Assembly: GCF_017948675.1 (NCBI RefSeq)
Contig: NZ_JAGFBU010000005.1
Coordinates: 124,001-188,000 of the forward strand
Direction of reading: 5' to 3'
Origin: Flavobacterium flabelliforme
GTDB lineage: Bacteria > Bacteroidota > Bacteroidia > Flavobacteriales > Flavobacteriaceae
Length of the DNA: 64,000 nt
In this document: positions 53,201-59,966 of the stretch, piece by piece
Layout of the letters: every line of letters begins with the position of its first letter
How positions within the stretch are numbered: position 1 is the first letter of the stretch
The notes under the pieces: generated by a model
The model's database searches: none
The model's input: only the letters and a program-made list of their open reading frames with translations
Told to the model about the DNA's origin: nothing
Made by a program: the position numbers and the translations under genes

Positions 53201-54585
53201 ATCAAAATAATCAACTGACCAAAAATAGCCGAATTCATCATTTTTGAAGCGCTTTTATACGTGATTTGGTCAATTTCTAACTGACGCTCTTCTTTTTCAA
53301 GACCAACTAAATGAGCTGATTTACTGGCTATCTGAAAAGCAATAAACTCTACTATAATAACTGCTCCGTCAATTATAATTCCAAAATCTATAGCACCAAG
53401 ACTCATTAAATTGGCATCTATACCAAAAATATTCATAAAGGAAATGGCAAACAACAAACACAACGGAATTACTGACGCTACAACTAATCCTGAACGCCAA
53501 TTTCCTAACAATAAAATCACTACAAAAATTACGATTAAACAGCCTAAAATTAAGTTTTCCGCAACTGTAAAAGTTGTTTTACCTACTAATTCGCTTCGTT
53601 CTAAAAATCCATTAATATAAACGCCTTCAGGCAAGGATTTCTCGATTTCTGTCACTCTATGTTTTACATCATCTATGACTTGTTTAGAATTCGCTCCTTT
53701 AAGCATCATCACTTGACCCAATACTTTTTCGCCTTCTCCATTTCCGGTAATAGCTCCAAAACGGTTGGCGTGACCAAAACGAACATCTGCTACATTTTTA
53801 ATATAAATAGGTAAACCATTGCTGTTTTTAACTACAATATTACCAATATCTTCTATAGATTTTACTTTACCTTCTCCGCGAATAAAATAACTTTGATTAA
53901 CTTTTTCAATATAAGCACCACCGGCAATACTGTTATTTTTCTCCAGTGCTGTAAAGACATCGGTTGTCGTGATATGCATTGCTTTTAAACTCGAAGGATT
54001 AATTGCAATTTCATATTGTTTTAAATAACCGCCCCAGGTATTAATTTCAACCACTCCTTTTATACCTGATAACTGACGTTTTACTATCCAATCCTGAATG
54101 GTTCGTAAATCAGTAACGGTATAATTGTTCTTGAATTCTGGTTTAACTTCTAAAGTATATTGATAAATTTCGCCAAGACCTGTCGTAATAGGCCCCATTT
54201 CTGGAGTTCCAAAACCTTGCGGAATTTTCTCAGAAGCTGCTTTAATTTTTTCGGCGATAAGTTGTCTTGGTAAATAGGTTCCTAAACTTTCTTCAAAAAC
54301 GATGGTAACAACAGATAAGCCAAATTTAGATATGGACCTAATTTCTTTTACACCGGGTAAATTTGCCATTTCAATCTCAACAGGATACGTAATATACTGT
54401 TCGATATCTTGAGTAGAAAGATTTCCAGAAGTGGTAATTACCTGAACCTGATTATTAGTAACATCTGGAACAGCACCAATCGAAATTTGAAATACAGATA
54501 ACATACCGTATCCAAAAACGCCAAGGGTGAAAAGCAAAACAATGAGTTTGTTTTTTAAACTGAAAGCAATTATTTTTTCGAGCAT
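50251..54585 (-). CDS. Heavy-metal RND pump (CusA/CzcA) fused to a TolC-like channel
   Basis: A 1444-residue fusion. Residues 1 to about 1035 form a full HME-RND transporter: FGYGMLSVFQISIGAVPDVT, LPGVKEIRSISKFGLSVV, the membrane segment with MSLGAIDFGIIIDGAVIIVE (proton-relay acids) and a second half ending GGLFTATILTMIVLPILYKVF. A second hydrophobic signal-like stretch (GTYIILFLLFSSFTFSQ, about 1045-1061) leads into about 380 residues of outer-membrane factor with coiled-coil helices and short strands, ending in QLDLQYLNF. The pump exports metal such as Cu, Co, Zn or Cd; the exact ion is not clear. The channel part must reach the periplasm, possibly after cleavage. Confidence 0.92.
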   Translation of the reverse strand: MLEKIIAFSLKNKLIVLLFTLGVFGYGMLSVFQISIGAVPDVTNNQVQVITTSGNLSTQDIEQYITYPVEIEMANLPGVKEIRSISKFGLSVVTIVFEESLGTYLPRQLIAEKIKAASEKIPQGFGTPEMGPITTGLGEIYQYTLEVKPEFKNNYTVTDLRTIQDWIVKRQLSGIKGVVEINTWGGYLKQYEIAINPSSLKAMHITTTDVFTALEKNNSIAGGAYIEKVNQSYFIRGEGKVKSIEDIGNIVVKNSNGLPIYIKNVADVRFGHANRFGAITGNGEGEKVLGQVMMLKGANSKQVIDDVKHRVTEIEKSLPEGVYINGFLERSELVGKTTFTVAENLILGCLIVIFVVILLLGNWRSGLVVASVIPLCLLFAISFMNIFGIDANLMSLGAIDFGIIIDGAVIIVEFIAFQIASKSAHLVGLEKEERQLEIDQITYKSASKMMNSAIFGQLIILIVFIPILSLSGIEGKMFRPMAMTFSFALLGAMIFCFTYVPVVSSLFLKPKPENPDSISSKLIRKLNSWYLPIITWAIGNTKKVLYGALALLLLAVGLFATMGGEFIPTLDEGDFVIQPVLKTGTSLTKTIAITTKIEKIILKNFPEVTQVVSRIGAAEVPTDPMSMEESDVIVKLKPKSQWTSAKSKDELADKIKSAIEKEIPNMEIEFTQPIEMRFNELISGTRSDVAVKVFGEDLNVLAKKAHEIKKAIAKVEGASDIIIEKTEGLPQMSVVYDRSKIARYGLNISDLNEMIALGFAGKTVGNVFEGEKRFDMVIRLDQENRHDIEDLRNLYVSTPNGEQIPLQELASIEYTEGPAKISRDNTNRRIVVGINVRNRDLQSVVMDIQKVVDNDIKLPAGYYVKYGGQFENLQSAKARLMIAVPIALFLIFVLLYFAFGSVKEALMVYSAIPLSAVGGVLFLWIRDLPFSISAGVGFIALFGIAVLNGIVLIEHFKELKHQGMKDIDALILKGTTDRLRPVLLTAAAAALGFLPMAISSSAGAEVQRPLATVVIGGLFTATILTMIVLPILYKVFDSKEFKKPKFKKHQSGTYIILFLLFSSFTFSQNSNAELEGLLSKAIQNNKGIKAAQLQVDKTQANIKTAYTFDKTNVYYSYDQNNLAMNDQPLKVFGVQQRFSFPTVYGAQKKVYSSEYEKEKANFEIQKNKLSLAVSKSYQHIVYLQHQEKLYQYLDSLYQNFSKASDRRFELGETNYLEKITAQAKFRQIKTKLSQIDKDKKAQYDVLQSLVQNDEITVINNSEITVLNNLSDSTSKSFYTTYLESITKNYKTQIDLHKQSWLPDINLDFFQGKNSGISQSLYGFHVGIGIPLLFSGNVSKAKVAQLELQSWEQQKQNEDSKIEQYMNQKTNELAKYQEAINYYNLYGKKLSDEIIKVANSSFKHGEIDFFQYIQSLENATTIQVDYLDTILQFNQTQLDLQYLNF

Positions 54586-54606
54586 TTTTTTATCTTATTT
54601 ATACTT

Positions 54607-54614
54607 CAAAAGTA
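54607..54614 (-). promoter_or_regulatory. TAnnTTTG -7 box upstream of the RND pump gene
   Basis: Reads TACTTTTG on the minus strand, a perfect -7 box 21 bases before the ATG at 54585, in the short gap after the kinase gene. The -33 position is occupied by the CTTAAG direct repeat, suggesting an activator-dependent promoter. Confidence 0.5.
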
Positions 54615-54635
54615 CTATTAAAAGATAAGGTTATC

Positions 54636-54652
54636 CTTAAGAACTACTTAAG
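54636..54652. promoter_or_regulatory. CTTAAG-N5-CTTAAG, candidate response-regulator site
   Basis: Two CTTAAG hexamers (54636-54641 and 54647-54652) are repeated with an 11-base period directly upstream of the pump promoter. OmpR-family regulators bind direct repeats with about this phase, and the response regulator is encoded next door. The link is inferred. Confidence 0.5.
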
Positions 54653-56038
54653 TTATGCTTCAAATAAACTTAAAATTACTTTTGTTCCCCTACTCTCTTC
54701 GCTGGTAATTGCTATTTCTATAGATAACAATGACGATAATCTTTTTACTATAGATAATCCTAAACCAGTTCCTTTTATTTCTGGGTGATCAGTTGATTTT
54801 GAACGATAGAAAGGATTAAAAATACGTTCTAAATCTTCTTTGGGAATCCCAATGCCAGAATCAATAATATGACATTCTATTTTGGATCTATTATTCATTA
54901 TCTTGACCGATAAAGTACCATTACAATCGGAATATTTTAATGCATTTGAAATGAGATTGTTTATGACAATAGAGAACAAATAACTATCTGTTTCTGTGTA
55001 ATAATCTTTTGAAAAATCAGTAGATACCGCTATTTTTTTGGATTGTATAGTTGAAGAATAGCGTGCAATAGTATCTAAAAAAATCGCATTCAAATATACT
55101 TTTTCTAATTTTAAAGTTTGTTTTTGGTTTTCAAATCGAGCCAAGAGCAATAATTGATCTACCAAGTGGTTTAGGCGGTCTACTTCATTTACACAAAAAT
55201 TAATTTTTTCTTCGTATTCGGTGGCTTCTCTAGGCTTGCGTATCAAGACTTCTAAAGTTCCTTTAATTACCGTTAAGGGTGTTCTTAATTCATGCGATGC
55301 ATCCGAAGTGAATTGCTTTTCTCTCTCAATAGCAGTTTCGATTCGGTCTAACAGACTATTAATTGTATTGGATAAAACAAACAATTCATCTCTGTTTTGA
55401 GGAATTGGAATTCGAGAAGTTAAATTATCCTTTGTAATAGTATTAGAAGTTTTAATAATCGAGTTTATTGGCTTAATACTTTTTCCTGCAATAAAACGAG
55501 CAATAAAGAAAAGCAAAATCAAAATTAAAGGATACGCAATACTCAAGATTTCTGCTAAATTTTGCAAAACCATCAAAGCTCCTTCTAATGACATAGCGAT
55601 CATTACATAACCCACAATATTAGCGCCGTCATAAATTGGAACTTGAATTTGGCGAATTTTATTGCCTAATATTTTGGTATCAAATAACTCATTATCGTTC
55701 CTTTTCTTATCAAAAAACAGAAACTCATTTTTTAAGTTGGGAGACTTTTCAATAATAGCTCCATTTTTATCCAAAAACTGAATAAAAACGGGGTTTACAT
55801 CAACCGTATTGTGTTCCCTTTCCTCCCATTCCTGCATGTGCATGAGATAAAACGTATTGTTTTTAACTTCAATTTCATTCAAATGATTCTTGACTTCTTT
55901 TGAAATATCAGTGTTAAGATGATTGTAAACACTTAATTTAACAATCGAATAAATCACAAAAAAAACTACAAAAATCAATAGTGCTGTAGTAATTATGTAA
56001 TGAGAGGCGATTCTATTTTTAAAGGAAAGTTGCTGCAT
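54653..56038 (-). CDS. Sensor histidine kinase of the metal cluster
   Basis: A 461-residue inner-membrane kinase. Two membrane helices (about 15-36 and 165-190) enclose a periplasmic sensor domain; then HAMP, the HisKA box FTSDASHELRTPLTVIKGTLE with the phosphorylated His, and the ATPase domain with NLISNALKYSD (N box), DSGIGIPKEDLERIF (G1) and KGTGLGLSIVKRL (G2). This is the CusS/OmpR-partner type. It lies five bases after the response regulator gene and just before the pump, so it probably senses the exported metal. Confidence 0.92.
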   Translation of the reverse strand: MQQLSFKNRIASHYIITTALLIFVVFFVIYSIVKLSVYNHLNTDISKEVKNHLNEIEVKNNTFYLMHMQEWEEREHNTVDVNPVFIQFLDKNGAIIEKSPNLKNEFLFFDKKRNDNELFDTKILGNKIRQIQVPIYDGANIVGYVMIAMSLEGALMVLQNLAEILSIAYPLILILLFFIARFIAGKSIKPINSIIKTSNTITKDNLTSRIPIPQNRDELFVLSNTINSLLDRIETAIEREKQFTSDASHELRTPLTVIKGTLEVLIRKPREATEYEEKINFCVNEVDRLNHLVDQLLLLARFENQKQTLKLEKVYLNAIFLDTIARYSSTIQSKKIAVSTDFSKDYYTETDSYLFSIVINNLISNALKYSDCNGTLSVKIMNNRSKIECHIIDSGIGIPKEDLERIFNPFYRSKSTDHPEIKGTGLGLSIVKRLSSLLSIEIAITSEESRGTKVILSLFEA

Positions 56039-56043
56039 TTTAT

Positions 56044-56706
56044 TTAGTCATTAGCAATATAGCCTACGCCACGAACAGTTTTGATGTAGTCTTCTTCTAT
56101 TTTTAAATTTAATTTTTTGCGTATTCCATTCATGAAAACGTCAATAACGCCCGTGTCGTATTCAAAATGAATATCCCAAACATCTTCGATGATTTGCGCT
56201 CTGGTACATACTTTACCTTTATTTTTAACCAAATAAGAGAGTAACTCAAATTCGCGTTGTGTCAAGGCAACTTCATTTTGATTTACTGACACTCGATGTT
56301 TAGCATTGTCAATCTCTATCGTTCCAAGTTTTAGAATTTCATCTTCTTTTTGATTTCTAAAATGAATTTTGATTCGTTCTAGCAACTCATCAAAACTAAA
56401 CGGTTTCTTAATATAATCATTGGCACCTGCTTTAAGTCCTTCAATAGTTTCTTGAACGGTATCTTTAGCTGTCAAGAATAAAATTGGAGTTTTTTCGTTT
56501 TTTAATCGAATCGCTTTACACAATTCTAAACCAGTCATTTTTGGCAGCATCCAGTCTAATAAAATTAAATCGAAATGTACTTTTTGAGTGATTTCGAAAC
56601 CTTTTAAACCATCTGAAACGCTAGTAACTTGATACCCTTCTTCTTCTAATCCTTGTTTAAGGAATTGAACAATACCGGCTTCATCTTCTACTATTAATAG
56701 GTGCAT
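56044..56706 (-). CDS. OmpR/CusR-family response regulator
   Basis: A 220-residue regulator: receiver domain with acidic pocket VEDEA, phosphoacceptor Asp51 in LILLDWMLPKMTG, Thr in LFLTAKD and Lys in YIKKPFSFDELLERI; then a winged-helix DNA-binding domain with VALTQREFELLSYLVKNKG and TVRGVGYIA. It pairs with the adjacent kinase. Its probable target is the CTTAAG repeat before the pump gene. It lies 29 bases after the DUF3570 gene on the same strand. Confidence 0.93.
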   Translation of the reverse strand: MHLLIVEDEAGIVQFLKQGLEEEGYQVTSVSDGLKGFEITQKVHFDLILLDWMLPKMTGLELCKAIRLKNEKTPILFLTAKDTVQETIEGLKAGANDYIKKPFSFDELLERIKIHFRNQKEDEILKLGTIEIDNAKHRVSVNQNEVALTQREFELLSYLVKNKGKVCTRAQIIEDVWDIHFEYDTGVIDVFMNGIRKKLNLKIEEDYIKTVRGVGYIAND

Positions 56707-56735
56707 AGTGTAAGTTTTTTTTGTAAATCTAAGCT

Positions 56736-58115
56736 TTATTGCATTATAAACTTGAAAGTAACTGTAGCAATATTAGCATTTAATTTATCACTTCGTTGAT
56801 AATGGTTAAACCTAAAATCAATATTCTTTAGACCAAATCGCCATAATTTTGCAGCAGTAAAAATATCAGTATAATTAACCCCAAAACCATATTGATTCGC
56901 AAAAAAAGCTGCTAAATCAGCATCTGATGTATAAAAAGTTTCGGTAGATAAATGGGTTTCGTACGGAGCATAATATTTTGATGCGGTTTGTTTGTAATAA
57001 CGATACATTGGGAAAATTGTAAATTTATCAGACAATTTTACAGGAAGTTCAATACTAGCTGTATGCGATTGAATGTTCCAATTGTCAGAATAAAAACGGT
57101 AATAGGTTCTTACAATAAAATGTTCATTGATGTAATAATTCAATCGAGCACCAATGGGAAGTTTAAAACGAGAATCTGGTAATCTTTCGATGTCATCAGC
57201 TAATTTATATACTCCAGTATTGCTTGCATTTTCATAATTGCTAATAGATTGTGCTTCTCCTATATAAAAATTGGCTTTATCCGCAAAGTACATACGATGA
57301 TACGGTGTTGATAATAATCCTTGTTGTTGTAAAATATCAAAGAATACTGAAAATTGTAATTTCTTGGTCACAACTTGAGAAAATCCAAAAGAAGCAGAAA
57401 ACGAATTTCTACTGACAGCACTTATCGTTTTGAATGCTGATGGAGAATAACCATTAGTTGCTTGTCCGTTTTGGTCTAAAACAGTTATTCCGCCCAGATA
57501 ACCTTGATTGGTAAAGTTAGAACCGTATTTTGAATACTCTTCCAATTCTTTTGGATAGATTGGTCTCCATTGGTCTAAATAGGCATTAACTTTCAAGCTT
57601 AATTCTGTATTTTTTTCATTAAAAAGACTTGCAATTCCACCTCCAAAACCTACCGAAGTATAATCATATTCATTTGAAAATGATGCGTCTGCATTCCAGA
57701 TAAAATTTCGAGAATCACTACTATGGCTGTAACTGGCAACCGCAGATACTAATTGGTCACTTTTTGAAGCTCCCGATGAAGCTTGCCAAGGTGTAGGTTT
57801 ACCTCCCGAATCATAAGGATTTATATTACTTGAGGAAGCCGATGTATAAGCAGACAATCCTAAATCAATTGTTAAAATATCATCATCATTTAAAGGCATT
57901 GCGATAACTATATTAGAAGCAACATCGGTCAATTTTTCAGATCCTAATCCGCCAGATACAGCTGATCTTGATCCGTCTTGATTGTAATAACTAGCTAAAA
58001 AATCTACTTCAGTACTTTCTAAAACTCTCTTTTTAAAAGTTGGCGAAGTGGTTTTCTCTTGCGAAAAAACTGTTCCCGACAATAGGATAAAAAGAGCTAC
58101 TATTTTTATTTTCAT
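56736..58115 (-). CDS. DUF3570 outer-membrane beta-barrel protein
   Basis: A 459-residue exported protein with a signal peptide (FILLSGTVFSQ) and a body of amphipathic strands ending in a C-terminal aromatic-rich strand, TVTFKFIMQ. ESTEVDFLASYYNQDG near the N-terminus, the conserved DLGLSAYTSASSSNINPYDSGG block and LPIGARLNYYINEHF identify DUF3570. The family nearly always sits beside DUF4266, ApbE and a thioredoxin, as here. It may anchor or export the small DUF4266 lipoprotein; function is not established to my knowledge. Confidence 0.85.
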   Translation of the reverse strand: MKIKIVALFILLSGTVFSQEKTTSPTFKKRVLESTEVDFLASYYNQDGSRSAVSGGLGSEKLTDVASNIVIAMPLNDDDILTIDLGLSAYTSASSSNINPYDSGGKPTPWQASSGASKSDQLVSAVASYSHSSDSRNFIWNADASFSNEYDYTSVGFGGGIASLFNEKNTELSLKVNAYLDQWRPIYPKELEEYSKYGSNFTNQGYLGGITVLDQNGQATNGYSPSAFKTISAVSRNSFSASFGFSQVVTKKLQFSVFFDILQQQGLLSTPYHRMYFADKANFYIGEAQSISNYENASNTGVYKLADDIERLPDSRFKLPIGARLNYYINEHFIVRTYYRFYSDNWNIQSHTASIELPVKLSDKFTIFPMYRYYKQTASKYYAPYETHLSTETFYTSDADLAAFFANQYGFGVNYTDIFTAAKLWRFGLKNIDFRFNHYQRSDKLNANIATVTFKFIMQ

Positions 58116-58159
58116 ATTCTAAAGAATTGAAATTAATAATCCGAATTAATAATTAAAAT

Positions 58160-58372
58160 TTAGTTGCAACCGCAACCACCGCCTGATTTTCCTCCGTTTG
58201 CACCAGCCGCTCCTTCTCGATAAACCTGAAAAGAAGTTTCATATCGTTCTGCTGTTCGGGCAGTGAGTTTCATATCAGGATCATTTATTTTTTCTTTTTC
58301 GTACTCTTTTACAGTGCTGCAAGCTTGTAAAAGAAAAAGTGCAAAAACTCCAAAGGTTATTTTCTTTATCAT
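58160..58372 (-). CDS. DUF4266 small lipoprotein with Cys-rich C-terminus
   Basis: A 70-residue lipoprotein: signal FALFLLQACST with the lipidated Cys at residue 18, a charged middle with LTARTAERYETSFQVYREGA, and a tail GANGGKSGGGCGCN with two cysteines separated by glycine at the extreme C-terminus. The Gly-rich CGC tail looks like a metal or cofactor attachment site or a modification site. It lies between DUF3570 and ApbE genes, a conserved grouping. Whether ApbE flavinylates it cannot be seen from the sequence. Confidence 0.85.
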   Translation of the reverse strand: MIKKITFGVFALFLLQACSTVKEYEKEKINDPDMKLTARTAERYETSFQVYREGAAGANGGKSGGGCGCN

Positions 58373-58387
58373 TTTAAATAATTTTAT

Positions 58388-59371
58388 TTAATTATATTTT
58401 TGAACATCAATTCCTTTCGAAGCATGAATTTTGCCCTGATCATCAACAATAATACATTCTATCCCTTTAATTTGATTTACTAAATCCAGACCTACATCTA
58501 CACCCATTACAAATATGCCTGTAGCCAAAGCATCAGCAATTTCGGTTTGCTTAGCAAAAACAGAAACACTAACCACTCCTTTTGCAGGATAACCTGTTCT
58601 AGGATCTATAATGTGTGAATATCGAATGCCATCAAAAATGACATACTTTTCATAACTACCAGAAGTTTCTACGGCACTATCCTCTAAAGGAAAAGTAGCA
58701 AAAATTTTATTTTTATTTAAAGGATTTACAATTCCAATGGTCCATAATTTACCATCGGGTTGTTTTCCCCAAGCATTAATATCTCCAGAAACATTTATAA
58801 TTCCAGAAATACATCCTTTAGAAAATAATAAGTCTTTGACTTTATCAGCAATATATCCCTGACCTATTCCGCCTAAACCTAATTTCATTCCAGCTATTTT
58901 CAGGAAGATCGTTTGCTCTTTTTTATCTAGAATTACATTTTTGTATCCAATTTTTTCAACAGACTTTTTTATGGCTTCTTTAGTTGGCATGGTTTTCATG
59001 GTTCCGTCAAACTTCCATATTTTATCCATTGATGCGTAGGATATATCAAACGCACCATCGGTAATTTCTGAAATTTTAAGAGCTCTTGTTACCAAATCAA
59101 AAACTTCAGAATTTACTTTGACTGGTTTTATTCCAGCATTTCTGTTTACTTCTGAAATTGGCGTTGTCGGAATCCAATCGGAAATTAAATTTTCTATTCG
59201 TTTTGTTTCGGCCACAGCCATATCAATATATAGGTTAGCAGCAACAGTATCTTTTGCAACAGCAGTAACCTCAAATGGGCTTCCTAACATCCATAATTTT
59301 CGCTTATGGGCTATTTGCGAAAAAGCCGATAAGGAGAACAAGAATAAACCGAAGAAAACTATATTTTTCAT
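58388..59371 (-). CDS. apbE: ApbE FAD:protein FMN transferase
   Basis: A 327-residue exported Mg-dependent flavin transferase that attaches FMN to Thr/Ser of partner proteins outside the cytoplasm. Signal peptide ends SAFSQ near 19. Landmarks are LWMLGSPFEVTAVA, LGGIGQGYIADKVKDLL, INVSGDINAWGKQPDG and the catalytic block YSHIIDPRTGYPAKG followed by ADALATGIFVMG. The ATG overlaps the stop of the thioredoxin gene by TGA/ATG. No obvious FMN acceptor domain such as NqrC or FMN-bind occurs in the cluster, so the target may be DUF4266 or a distant protein. Confidence 0.92.
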   Translation of the reverse strand: MKNIVFFGLFLFSLSAFSQIAHKRKLWMLGSPFEVTAVAKDTVAANLYIDMAVAETKRIENLISDWIPTTPISEVNRNAGIKPVKVNSEVFDLVTRALKISEITDGAFDISYASMDKIWKFDGTMKTMPTKEAIKKSVEKIGYKNVILDKKEQTIFLKIAGMKLGLGGIGQGYIADKVKDLLFSKGCISGIINVSGDINAWGKQPDGKLWTIGIVNPLNKNKIFATFPLEDSAVETSGSYEKYVIFDGIRYSHIIDPRTGYPAKGVVSVSVFAKQTEIADALATGIFVMGVDVGLDLVNQIKGIECIIVDDQGKIHASKGIDVQKYN

Positions 59372-59805
59372 TTTTTTTCGAAAGAGTGAAGGATTTGAAT
59401 ATACTCTTGAGGTGTAACATTTTTATAGCCCGTAATTCCCAATACTTTTCCGGAGGGATCTAAAAGTAAAACAAGCGGGAAATTTCCTTCTTTGTTATAT
59501 CGTTCTGCTATTTTTTTATTCTCAGCAGTTAATTCTAATGACAATAAATTAGCTTTTTACTTTGGGAAATCAGCTTTGTACAAGATCCAGTTTTCAGTTG
59601 CTTCCTTATTAAATTCTTCTGATTTCCAAATGGTTTTGTCTAATTTTATGCAAGGTGCACACCAATCAGAGCCAGAGAAAACAAGCAAAATATTTTTATT
59701 TTCTGTCACTGCTTTTTTCTGAGCTTCAACAAAACTAGAATTCCAATTTTGAGAGTATCCTATTGTTCCTGTGAAAAGTAACAATAAAATTATTATTTTT
59801 TTCAT
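59368..59805 (-). pseudogene. Thioredoxin-family protein interrupted by an in-frame TAA
   Basis: From the ATG at 59805 the frame encodes a signal peptide (LFTGTIGYSQ), FVEAQKKAVTENKNILLVFSG and active site SDWCAPCIKLDK, then FPK followed by TAA at 59557-59559. The same frame goes on as KANLLSLELTAENKKIAERY and FPLVLLLDPSGKVLGITGY to a TGA at 59368 that overlaps the ApbE start. The whole 145-residue protein is a normal exported thioredoxin, so a single A-to-T change or read error broke it. A lone readthrough remains possible. Confidence 0.85.
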
Positions 59806-59942
59806 CGCATTTGTTTTTTAGTATGGAATAAAATTATTCATTTTATTCTAAGTTAAAGTCAATCCAATTCTATCTTAAGCGAATATTAATTTTTATTAAT
59901 AGATAAATTGAGTCCTAAAAAAATATGTTTAAAAATTAGTTA

Positions 59943-59950
59943 TACTTTTG
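59943..59950 (+). promoter_or_regulatory. TAnnTTTG -7 box for LTA-synthase-like gene
   Basis: TACTTTTG is a perfect -7 match, 16 bases before the ATG at 59967. Confidence 0.45.
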
Positions 59951-59966
59951 CCCAAAATACAATTAT

